64,000 nt of DNA from Trametes villosa (lineage: Eukaryota > Basidiomycota > Agaricomycetes > Polyporales > Polyporaceae). The stretch spans positions 3,162,001 to 3,226,000 of the forward strand of contig PUDQ02000010.1 in assembly GCA_002964805.2 (NCBI GenBank), given 5' to 3'. The translations under genes and the position numbers were made by a program. This document shows, piece after piece, positions 12,600 through 21,905 of this stretch. The notes beneath the pieces were generated by a model, which saw nothing but the letters and a program-made list of their open reading frames with translations, was not told where the DNA came from and did no database searches. Numbering within the stretch: position 1 is the stretch's first letter; every line of letters begins with the position of its first letter.

Positions 12600-13045
12600 T
12601 CAGAGCGTCACAGGCACGCATCCGATGGAGATGAGGCTCCCTATGAAGAGAAAGGCGGTCAGCTACACTCCACACCGCGACGAGTCTGTCCAGGTTGAGC
12701 CTACCGAGCGAGTTGTTCTCGCAGCAGACCGTCTGTGCGTTGCTATAAATCGGTCAGTCAATTGCGTTTCGGAACAAGTACGACTGAGACCTACCAAGAG
12801 TTGCCGCTGCCGACGCCAACAACGTTGATGGGAGAGCAGGTGAGCCCGACGAGAGCGTTGACATCCTGCACCACGACGCCGAGACCCGCGAGGACTGTCG
12901 CCGCAGACGGGTCGCTAGCCTTCTCGACGGTGTTGCAGCATTGGATGGGACCGGTAGAGCACGAGCCCGCGGGGGTATCGTTCGGCGCGGGGGTGGCGGC
13001 AGCAAGGATAGCGAGGGAGGAGAAGACGAAGAGAGTCGAGAACAT
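12600..13045 (-). CDS. Class I hydrophobin 2
   Basis: Three exons, 13045-12795, 12742-12705 and 12640-12600, sum to 330 bp and encode 109 residues. The signal peptide is MFSTLFVFSSLAILAAA. The eight cysteines are present (SCSTGPIQCC, GLTC, then SC in the residue split by intron 1, TVCC and SIGC). Exon 2 gives NAQTVCCENNSLG, exon 3 SLISIGCVPVTL. Intron 1 is 52 bp and exon 2 is 38 bp, the same as in hydrophobins 1, 3 and 4. A TATA-type box lies 88 bp upstream. It should be secreted and cell-wall or surface associated. Most similar to hydrophobin 4. Confidence 0.93.
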
Positions 13046-13132
13046 GGTGAGTATGATTGAGCGGGATGGGACTCAGATGTGTGTGCGAAGATGAGTTGTT
13101 GGATGGGGACATCCTGTCGAGTTTGCTCAGCC

Positions 13133-13138
13133 TTTATA
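13133..13138 (-). promoter_or_regulatory. TATA box of hydrophobin 2
   Basis: TATAAA on the minus strand (within GGTATAAAGG), 88 bp before the ATG. Confidence 0.65.
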
Positions 13139-14023
13139 CCAATCGCGACGTCGCCTAGAGCGCTCTTACTGCGCGAGGAGCAGGCTACAGCACGAGTCTC
13201 GACAATTGCCGCCGCGACGTGTAGCCACACATTGCGTCGAGGGTTGGTGTGTGGTAACGTGACATTCGCCGTCGTCCACTCTTTTGTGCCTTGTTCCGTC
13301 ATGTCGTTCGGCAAGCGACGTACAGTTTCAGGGGGAATCTACGTCAGTGCAAGAGAAGCGACGGTTAGCATCATAGCGCCCATAACTTAATACCCTCTAT
13401 GACGTCGACAGTGTGCGCTGCTCTCTAGCGTCTGTGTAGTGCTTCGAACTGGCACTCGGAACAAATCTGGTGAGGATGAGACGATGAGCGTGTGCGGATG
13501 TACTAGCGAGAATATTGATGTGGGAATTCTACCTTCGTCATGCGACTGCATCTAACTGGCGGCGACTTGATGCACCCGAAGTGGCTAATGCGAGTTCGAG
13601 AAGAGTCCCAGGCCTTGTTTTGAAGAACAGAGCGTCATATAAAATTGAGCCACGGGAGATATGCGCCGGTCTGGACACGAAGCACCCGCTGCGCTGCGGG
13701 ACGACCTAGACGTTTACTAGACCACCGAGGGGAGGACTGGTCACTGTGCCGCTTTGCTACACCACGCACAAATCAGCCGTCCTGCACTGAGTTGATATCG
13801 GGGTTACTCACCTCATATTATCGCAGCAGAATCGGCGACATATGAGCCGGACGGAGAGGCGTCGAATGAATTGAGGGCGAGAAGAGACAAAAGCGTGGGA
13901 AGGATTTTCGAGCGCCCACCGTGTAGCCGGCTGCGATGTGGCGTAGTTGTCGCACTTGCTTAGTGCCTCCATCCTCTAAGACCCCCTCAAACGCACCCGG
14001 CTCGCTTGATCTGCTAGGACTGT
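13139..14023. other. Upstream of hydrophobin 2 and of the 14024 gene
   Basis: No gene seen. Homology to the second hydrophobin module ends near 13470; the rest is unique sequence and should hold the divergent promoters. Confidence 0.5.
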
Positions 14024-15366
14024 ATGGATAGCACAGGTGTAATAGCTGATCGGCCTGATGGTGTCGCGGCTTTGCCTGCTAACCAGTCACAAGTCGCACA
14101 TGTTCCAACGGAGGGCGCTCAAGACGCCGGGCGGCCCTCGGCTTCAACAAACGATCCCGGGGCGCGTCCTGCAAACAACAACTGCACCTGCAGTCAGGGA
14201 TCATGCTCTTGCCAAATCATACCGTCTCGCTAATCTTACCGCTATAGTATCGGAGTGGGTCCAGAATCAGCCACATCTACGTGCTCGTCAACCGCTCGAC
14301 CAGCTCTTCTCTCAAGTGTGGCACCACCTCGGCGTGGTCACGACAGCTTTCCATGCCGTCATCACACTCTTACGACAACATCACGATCAAACCGGCGAAT
14401 CCAAAGACAAACTGCCTACAAACGCAGAGGTTTACGCCTTGGGCGCTGAAATAGCTCCCGTAAGCTTCTGCTGAGCCCGACATGAATGTGCAGATTTGCT
14501 GACGTGTTCGTCGGCAACTCATTTCTCTAGAAGCTAATAAGTGCCTCAACCCTAATATCGGATGCCCCCGGCTACCTCCTACCTCGTCCGGGGTGTCAGT
14601 CGAGCTACGAACTCCACGTAGCAAGCCTCGCACAACAAGAAAAGGCCCTTCGCGAGGTCGAAGAATCGCTGCACAAGTTTGTCGACCAGGCACAGGGTCT
14701 TGGCGGGGATGACGAGGTACAGCAGATGCAAGCAGCTCGGCGCAGGCGGAGATACGTGCATATGGCCGTGCGAGCAACGGTGCGCTCGTCGTGGTTCACT
14801 GTGGCTCTGTGCGCCACTCTCGAGACTGATGCGATTCATACTAGGCCATTGCGACTCTGCCGTTCGCACCCGTTCTATCCGCCGCGCTCACAGGCCTGGA
14901 TGTGCTCGTCTTCGCCGTGTGTATCGGTGCCGCGGATATCGTAGCCTCTGAGATCGAGGACCCGCTCCGGACGATTCGCACGTCTATCAACCGGATCGCG
15001 ACGGACTTCATCAAGCTCCTCGCCGAGACACAGGAGAAACGGCGCAACGTCGAGGCCATTCGCGCTGCATTTGTAGAGCAGCGGGAAGATCCGGCCACAC
15101 TCCGCCTCACCGACATCATGCTCAAGTTACACCGTGCGGCGACCCTCGCCACCGCCGTTTTCGCCACAGACAAGGCCGATGCTGTGGAGACCACGACAAC
15201 GGAGCCGTCTCTCCGTGAGCTAGCTTCCATGCTGCGCGCGGCCATGCACGCACTGGGAGAACAGCCTGCGGGCACTCCCTCGCTGGTCGACGTTGAGGAG
15301 TCGGAGTGGGCCGGATTGGAAGCGACTTTGGCGCAGATCAGGGACGTGGAACCCCAGCGATGCTAG
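14024..15366 (+). CDS. Hypothetical membrane protein with coiled coil
   Basis: Not recognised. Four exons can be joined with good splice sites: 14024-14192, 14248-14459, 14531 to 14767 (or 14779) and 14845-15366. With the 14767 donor the sum is divisible by three and gives 379 residues. Intron 1 has a CTAAT branch site. The N-terminal ~55 residues are polar (MDSTGVIADRPDGVAALPAN). Exons 2-3 are helical and rich in Glu/Gln/Leu, likely a coiled coil (SLAQQEKALREVEESLHKF). Exon 4 opens with a hydrophobic stretch of about 34 residues (AIATLPFAPVLSAALTG, LDVLVFAVCIGAADIVA), long enough for one or two membrane segments, then more amphipathic helix. The stop is TAG at 15364. The gene sits alone between the two duplicated hydrophobin modules on the other strand. 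The third donor site is the weakest point. Confidence 0.6.
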
Positions 15367-16093
15367 GATGTCGACACATCCGTCTCCCTGCTATCTCTGC
15401 TGTCACACTCGCTTGCTCTCAGGTTTCTTCCCGCTTTCATCACGTCGCGTCCGCTATGACGATTCTCTCCCGATCTTGTTTACTCGATTGCCTGTCTCCC
15501 TTTTTATTTTGCGTATTTCGGGTACGTCTTATCCACGCAGCACGGTTTTGCAGATGTCATGCGCTGACCTCCGGATTGACATAGATCCGTTGTGCTATCG
15601 ACATCGTGTATGTGTGTATATCATCCCCACTCCCCTCTACCTGTCTACCTTTGCAGCGCTCTGGTCGGTGCTCGCTCGCCTGATTTGTAACATGCTTTTC
15701 GCCCCTGCAACTGCTGTGTTGAAGCTTCCTCTGGTCGCCCCAGCGTAGGTCTATATCTCACTGACTCCAGGAACGCGCTCCCGGGTTAGTCTGCACGAGT
15801 CAGATGTTCTCAGCGTGTCGAGCATGATTCGTTATAATCCAGTTTCCAGCATCCAGTCATAGGTCGCATCCAGGGAAGATTCCGCTTTCCACCAGTGTGC
15901 AGGATATGAAGCGTAACATCATACACATCGTTCATTATACAGACAGTCCGAAATCTGGTGAGTGTCCAAAACGATCCCCGCCGCGCCCACCTCCCATTCG
16001 CCGTCCTGCCTCTAACTCCTACTCCGTCCAGATGACGAGATGCGTCTTGACACGGAGCTAAAGCGGGTCGACCGCGGCGACGTCGTGAGTGCC
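15367..16093. other. Region downstream of the 14024 gene
   Basis: No gene seen. Pyrimidine-rich after 15400, probably 3' UTR. From about 15905 it is the left flank of the second hydrophobin module. Confidence 0.5.
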
Positions 16094-16546
16094 TCAGTTT
16101 CCAAGGTCCACGGGGACACATCCGATGGCGGCAAGACCACCTAGAAATCAAGGGTCAGTCTTCGAGTTCTTATCACGAGATCGCTGACAATTGTGTCAGG
16201 CTTACCGAGGCTGTTGTCCTGGCAGCACACTGCGTCCGCATCGCTGCAAACTCGTCAATCAACCGCGTGCTAAAGCGCGCACAATCGCGACCTACCAAGA
16301 GCTGCCACTGCCTACACCGATGACGCTAACAGCAGAGCAGTCGAGGCCAACGAGCGCGTTGACGTCCTGTACGACGACCCCGAGCCCCGCGAGGACGCTA
16401 GCGACGCCGGGGTCGCTCGCCGTCCCGGTGGACTGGCAGCACTGGACGGGCCCGGTGGTGCATGAGCCCGCAGGGGTCCCGTTGGGCGCGGGGGTGGCGG
16501 CGGCAAGAATTGCGAGAGCGGAGAGCGTGAAGAGCTTGGTGAACAT
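16094..16546 (-). CDS. Class I hydrophobin 3
   Basis: Three exons, 16546-16296, 16243-16206 and 16140-16094, sum to 336 bp (111 residues). The signal peptide is MFTKLFTLSALAILAAA. The eight cysteines are SCTTGPVQCC, GLDC, SC at the exon 1-2 join, AVCC and AIGC. Exon 2 encodes DADAVCCQDNSLG; exon 3 encodes GLAAIGCVPVDLGN, two residues longer than in its paralogues. Intron 1 is 52 bp. A TATAAAA box lies 74 bp upstream, the same spacing as in hydrophobin 1, its duplicate partner. Compared with copies 1, 2 and 4, acidic residues are more common around cysteines 4-6 (GLDC, DADAV, CQDN), so surface charge may differ. Confidence 0.93.
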
Positions 16547-16619
16547 GTTGAGAGGTGAGTACTTGAACGACTGGTGAGTGCTGTTCGAGTGATGAGGATT
16601 CGGAGAGGATTTTGACGCA

Positions 16620-16626
16620 TTTTATA
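16620..16626 (-). promoter_or_regulatory. TATA box of hydrophobin 3
   Basis: TATAAAA on the minus strand, 74 bp before the ATG, in the same place as in hydrophobin 1. Confidence 0.7.
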
Positions 16627-18039
16627 CTGCTACAGACCCCTCGGAGTCTTTACGGAGCGGACATGCTCGCAGACTGGGGAAGACCTCGCTCCGAGGGCGA
16701 ACGTTGCCCGCGTCGTCAGACGGTCGTTCGCGCTCCACCTGTGCCTGAGAGGTCGCGCATCTCCGCCGCGCATGTCGACGCTGTACGTCCGCGCCTCCCC
16801 GTGGTGACCTCGCTGCACTCCACCTCGATCTTTGGGGCGACACGCTGGAAAGCCTCCGGAACAGTACTGGGGGCACCCGCTTCCGTGCGCATCACCGCAA
16901 ATGCACCCTCAACCTCGATCGCCGTACACTGCGCATGCGACCGATGTCTACTTGGGTGACGCCCCTAGAGAAGCCGGGTCTGGTAGACATTTTGCCTTAG
17001 CTCAGTCTCCCACCGCCAGCCCACGATGCCGCCGAACTTGGGCAGTACCAAGGATAGATGGTACCGAAAGGTACTACCTCAAGCTCAAATTCAGATGACG
17101 GCGTTCTGATTCTGCTCCTCAGGCGAAGACACGATGTATGACATCGCCACGCAGGTAGAGCGGCCCTTCGCATCGAACACGCCGTATCCGCGGCACCGCA
17201 CTTCGGCAGTCTAGATCTTTCCTCAAGCTCTCTATCCCCCGTCGCAGTACCCCACCAGCTCTTCCGCGCTCCATATTCTCGCTGCTCTCTCTCCACAGCA
17301 TCTTGAGAACGTACGACATGACTCACATCACAGCGTCGTTAAGAGGATCTGACGTCCGCGGGACCGCCTACGACTCGAACTTTGCGCCCCGTTCCTGAGC
17401 GTCCTTTGTGCGCGCGTTGACGACCATTCATTTGCAGCCGGAAGGACCCGCGGATGTTCTGGACGGCGTTGCGATGAAGTCATGCTGCGAGCGCTCCGTC
17501 TTCGCATGTGCCCGCAGCTCAGGGAGTCAGCCGCCGTAAGGCCGCAATTGTACCGGCGGTCGGTGGACATGTTGGCGGGCGTCGTTCGTCGTTGGACGAG
17601 CTCACCTACGCAGGCGGGCGCGGGCAAGAGAATGTACTCCCGGATATGCAAGCTTGAAGCGTCGAGCCGCACTTCTCCCCATGAACTACGGCGGTTGTGT
17701 GAGTACGTCCCGGGAATGTCTGTTTTGGTGCGCCCGAAGGCTCATGACCAACTCACTCAGGTAGCCAGGCTTAAGTCACGATCGGGTCCGCTGGTAGCGC
17801 GTCTGCGATGAGAGAAGATAGCCGCCTTCCATGACGTTCATGCATTTTCGGCTCAAGAACTCCCCGCCGGGTTCCGACAAACTTCAGGCGCGGTCGGGTT
17901 CACACGAGAACTCGCAGACATTCGGTAAAGTCAAACGTCATTCCTTTTCGGAACGCAATACACTACACATTACAGCGCGACTTCCCCGCCTCGCACACCG
18001 ACTCCACGTCCACACGCCACTATACTGTCGATCCGCCGT
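16627..18039. other. Upstream region of hydrophobin 3 / downstream of hydrophobin 4
   Basis: No supported gene. The sequence is the duplicate of 11120-12599. The block 17390-17500 is the best conserved part. Confidence 0.5.
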
Positions 18040-18481
18040 TCAGAGCGCCACAGGGACGCATCCGATGGAGATGAGGCTCCCTAAACAAGGAGGTCGGTCA
18101 GCAAAGTTCCATAAAACAAAGTAACTCTGTGGGTCAATCCTACCGAACGAGTTGTTCTCGCAGCACACTGCATTCGCGTTGCTGTAAATTTGTCAGTAAA
18201 CAGCGAGTCGGAGCGGGAACAGCTGCGACAAACCAAGAGTCGCCGCTGCCGACGCCGATGACGTTGATGGGCGAGCAGGTGAGCCCGACGAGCGCGTTGA
18301 CGTCCTGCACGACGACGCCGATGCTCTTGAGGATGTTCGCCGCGGCCGGGTCGCTGGCCTTCTCGACGGTTTCGCAGCACTGGATAGCACCGGTCGAGCA
18401 CGAGCCCGTGGGGGCGTTCGGCGCGGGGGTGGCGGCAGCAAGGATAGCGAGGGAGGAGAAGACGAAGAGGGTAGAGAACAT
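18040..18481 (-). CDS. Class I hydrophobin 4
   Basis: Three exons, 18481-18234, 18181-18144 and 18080-18040, sum to 327 bp (108 residues). The signal peptide MFSTLFVFSSLAILAAA is identical to that of hydrophobin 2. The eight cysteines are SCSTGAIQCC, GLTC, SC at the exon join, AVCC and SIGC. Exon 2 encodes NANAVCCENNSFG, exon 3 SLISIGCVPVAL. The intron 1 donor is the less usual GTTTGT, while the 52-bp length is kept. The upstream TATA element is degenerate (CATAAAG at 18566-18574), so expression may differ from its partner. Role: secreted amphipathic coat protein, by family. Confidence 0.93.
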
Positions 18482-18565
18482 GGTGAGTATGGTCGAGTGA
18501 GCTGATTCGGATGTGCGAGTGAGGGTGGGTTGTTGGTTGCAGACTTCCTGTCAAGTTCGCCCGGG

Positions 18566-18574
18566 CTTTATGCC
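18566..18574 (-). promoter_or_regulatory. Degenerate TATA box of hydrophobin 4
   Basis: GGCATAAAG on the minus strand about 85 bp before the ATG, at the position of the canonical TATA in hydrophobin 2. Confidence 0.45.
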
Positions 18575-19503
18575 ACTCGTGGCGACTCCTTGTGCGCTTG
18601 TACTGTGGGAGGGGCGACATGAGGCTTGTCAGTCGCCGGCAGTCTCTGGCTCCACATTGCGTCGAGGGTCAGAGTGTCGTAAGTGGAGGTCCGTTGTCGT
18701 TCGTCCTGCCGTGCCTTGTTCTGACATGTCGCCCAGCAAGCGGCGTCCAGCTTCAGGGGGAGTCTACGTCAGTGCAAGAGAAGCGGCGGCTGGTATCATA
18801 GCGCCCACAGGGTGATACCGATGACGTCGCCGATTCTTATAGACGTCTAGCGTCTGTATTGCCTGTCTGCAGCATGGAACTGACAGCGTACCTGAAGAGT
18901 GGTAGGAGGCGATAAGCACGGCCCGCGAGGCGGTGCATCAGCAAAATTCGATCCGATCTGCCAGTGATCTGCCGCTTCTGTGGCCGCCTGGCACCTAGCA
19001 TGGCAGACTGCTCAGTGCATCCAGGCTACAGCAGATCCGCTCCAGTCGCGACCGATTAGCAGACGACGCGCTCGATGTCCGGGCCGAACGATCTACAGAT
19101 CACCCAGCTCCTGTCAGCTTCTGGCAGCGCTATCGCGGTTAGCCAGCAGCTACCCAGACGTCGTGGCAAGACCAGCAACGGCGCAGTCCCACAGACTGGC
19201 CCCGCTCGCAGAACACTCCAAGCCCCGCAGATCGACTCCAGTTGGATCAGCTCGCGCGGTCGTCACCGATGTCCGGGGGGGGGGGGTGCAGACTCTGTAA
19301 TATAACTTTGGCTTGGCCCAACATCGGGCTATGCTCGTGTCGCGCAGCGAGCCGACGAGGAGTGGCTCTTGAACGAACCAGGGTGTATATCACTCTCGCA
19401 ATCCGAGGGGATACAAACTTACCAGACCGGGGTAGAAGCGATGAATGAAGCCAGAGCAGAGGTATCACTACCGGTCGAAGCAGGAGGTTCAATGTCACGA
19501 GCC
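18575..19503. other. Intergenic region with poly-G tract
   Basis: No gene seen. Duplicate homology ends near 18890. A run of ten G lies at about 19276-19285. The stretch 18950-19250 is rich in CAG/CTG-like words without a clear period. Confidence 0.45.
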
Positions 19504-21597
19504 TTATGCATGTTCGTGATCTGAAGCGGGTGGGATGGCGTGCACGCCCAAAGCAATGCCTACAATACCATACAGAGCCACAGCCCGAGATGCAAGATAT
19601 CGATCGTGCAAACTGATGCCTATAACATATGTCGTTTAACTCAGACGGCTAGAGCTGATTTAGTTACCGGTATAGAATAATGGAGAACTGCACTTACAAG
19701 CCGCCCAGCCCATTGCGTGGTAGGCTTTTCGGGCTGCATCCTCCTTGGCGACCCGCTTGCTAGGTCCCACACCAACGCTTTTCTCGACGCCGTTCACTAG
19801 ATAGGCAGCATCAGTACCGAAGGATCGCCCTCAGTGACAAAGACGAACCAAGGCATGCCACCGCCCAGTGACCCGCGTGTGCGGGGCCCAAGAACGATGC
19901 AAGATACCGCACATCAATACGATACCGCTGTGCCGCGTGGTTGAGAAGCGGGAGGAACACTGGGTGCATTCGAGTATGGAGGGGAGAGGGTGTGCTTGCG
20001 GGTAGCAAAATAAATGGGGGTGCTCTCGTGGCATGCGCAGTGAGCGGCAGCGGCGACAACGCGGTGACCGGAAAGAGAGGAAGTAATTTCGAGTGCATCT
20101 GTGGAGGGAGGGGGGGAAGTATACTCGCAAATGGACGAGGAACGGGAGGCGTGCTTGTGGTAGGTGAGGGCGGATATGGCACTGCAGTTGCGATTCGGAG
20201 CGACGGAAGAGATGCCGATTGCGGCTGTGAAGTGAGGGGTGGGGGTGCCCTCACGGAAAGGGGTGGAGGCGCGTTCGCGCTCGCGGGCGCGGGAGGACGG
20301 GGCGGAGGTGCGCTCGCGGGCCGAGGAGGTGCGTTCGCGGACGCGGGTGCGGGAGGACGGGGTGGAGGCGCGTTCGCGGACGCGGGTGCGGGAGGACGGG
20401 GTGGAGGCGCGTTCGTGGGCGCGGGCGCGGGCGCGGGAGGAAGGGGCGGAGGCGCGCTCGCGGGCGCGGGGGGACGGGGCGGAGGTGCGCTCGCGGGCGC
20501 GGGAGGACGGGGTGGAGGCGCGTTCGCGGGCGCGGGAGGACGGGGTGGAGGCGCGTTCGCGTTCGCGGGCGCGGGCGCGGGAGGAAGGGGCGGAGGCGCG
20601 CTCGCGGGCGCGGGAGGACGGGGCGGAGGTGCGCTCGCGGGCGCGGGAGGACGGGGTGGAGGCGCGTTCGCGGGCGCGGGAGGACGGGGTGGAGGCGCGT
20701 TCGCGTTCGCGGGCGCGGGCGCGGGAGGATGGGGCGGAGGCGCGCTCGCGGGCCGAGGAGGTGCGTTCGCGGACGCGGGTGCGGGAGGACGGGATGGAGG
20801 TGCGCTCACGGGCCGAGGAGGGAGGGGCGGAGGTGCATTCGCAGGCGCAGGATGGAGGGGTGGAGGTGGCGGGGTCGGTGGCGGCGGCATCGGTGGCGAC
20901 GGCATCGGTGGCGGCGGCGGTGGCGGCGGCGAGCCTTGGTTCCCCTTCTCCGGTGTATATGTAGCTTGAGAGGAGTATCGTGGCTGGGACCGAGCTCCAC
21001 GGAGGTGTTCTGAGCCAGGGGAGCAATCCGCGGCTTGATTCTGAGGTTGGACTTCGGACGGGACAAGGAGTCCGATCCAGTCCCGGACAGCCTTGTAGCC
21101 CGCTCCTACAAAGACTGCTCCGACATATGCGGCGAAGATTATGCGAGATTCCTAGGGTACTTGAGGGGTCAGGATGAGGTTCTACGCGCAAGGCACGTAC
21201 CTCCGGGCCGCTAAGGTCGATTGTCGAAGTACAGCACACCTTATCCCTCCATCGGTATCCAGACACCCATTCCTCCACTAGCTCCTGCAGATGGAGCTCA
21301 ATATGTCGCTAGGGAAGCGCGCAGTGAGCCAGTATTAGAGCTACGTCTGTGAACACTGCTAGAAAGTAAGGCACTCACCTCGAGTTCGTCTGGCTCGAGT
21401 ACAGCCGACTGCTGGTTGAACATGACATCAGCATAGGCCGCTTGAAGTATCTTGTCGCCTAGAATGGCCAGCCGTTGCCCGTTACCATAGAGGCATCTGT
21501 TTGTAGGGGCACCAGCGAGCTCAGCCGTACGATGCACGAACACTTCCAGCATATACTCCCCGTCAATTTTAGGAGCAGAAACCAACGCACGGTGCAT
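19504..21597 (-). CDS. RNase III-fold protein with proline-rich linker and dsRNA-binding domain
   Basis: Exons 21597-21379, 21308-21201, 21151-19849, 19796-19698 and 19619-19504 sum to 1845 bp (614 residues). The last exon is the least certain. Residues 1 to about 140 have the RNase III fold: DGEYMLEVFVHR, QRLAILGDKIL, LQELVEEWVSGYRWRDKV, and ESRIIFAAYVGAVFVGAGY. The fold signature is clear, but three of the usual catalytic acids are replaced: the signature ERLExLGD reads QRLAILGD, and the DxxEA motif reads IIFAA. A Pro/Ala/Arg linker of several hundred residues comes from the minisatellite at 20240-20920. A dsRBD follows: GPAHAGHWAVACL, then across a 52-bp intron VNGVEKSVGVGPSKRVAKED and ARKAYHAMGW. 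Such RNase III plus dsRBD proteins are known in Agaricomycetes. It probably binds dsRNA or acts as a ribosome-associated or structural factor; cleavage is doubtful. Confidence 0.75.
20240..20920. repeat. GC-rich coding minisatellite (33-bp units)
   Basis: Tandem units of about 33 bp (core GGAGGACGGGGTGGAGGCGC), with some 27- to 45-bp variants and higher-order repeats of three to five units. All lengths are multiples of three, so long frames stay open on both strands. On the minus strand it encodes repeated APPPRPPAPAS-type peptides in the frame of the RNase III-fold gene. Confidence 0.85.
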
Positions 21598-21905
21598 TTT
21601 GAACGCGATCAGGCGTAATTAGCAGTGTGAGACATGGGGAGAGCTATGATTCGACGCGTCGTAGGGTAGAAAAGGAGTAGGCCGCCTGAGTGATGGTGGT
21701 AGAATGCCAGGATACAGACCTCCGAAGCTGACGGCGCTCCGTACGGAGCGTCTAGAGTAGTGCTTGCCCGCATTATGTTCGTCACACTCAGAAATTCAAG
21801 AAATCGGACACATGGGCAGTCACGAGCAGGCGCATAAATAAAGGGTGCTACTGTATCAACGCGAGTACTGTTATTGTATCGTAGTCGGGTATTCTACAAG
21901 GAGAA
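21598..21905. other. Gap between RNase III-like gene and transposase
   Basis: About 300 bp without a gene. It should contain the promoter of the RNase III-like gene and the 3' end of the transposon. No terminal inverted repeat could be paired with the sequence to the right of 30896. Confidence 0.4.

Larger units (their letters stand above)
10420..13470. repeat. Direct duplication, copy 1: two-hydrophobin module
   Basis: This ~3.05-kb segment aligns in order with 15905-18890: hydrophobin 1 with 3, hydrophobin 2 with 4, and the non-coding stretches between and around them as well. Shared blocks include TCAGTTTCCG-type flanks, GATAGATG..., and the stretch around 11875-11945 that matches 17395-17465 (GTGCGCGCGTTGACGACC). 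Edges were judged by eye. Confidence 0.8.
15905..18890. repeat. Direct duplication, copy 2: two-hydrophobin module
   Basis: Second copy of the segment at 10420-13470, in the same orientation, with an offset of about 5.5 kb. Coding exons are better conserved than the flanks, as expected of an older duplication under selection. Confidence 0.8.

Noticed and set aside
19941..20969. Plus-strand Gly/Ala-rich frame of 342 codons, and an Arg/Glu-rich one of 241
   Set aside because: Products of the 33-bp minisatellite read on the wrong strand; the minus frame joins to RNase III and dsRBD exons.
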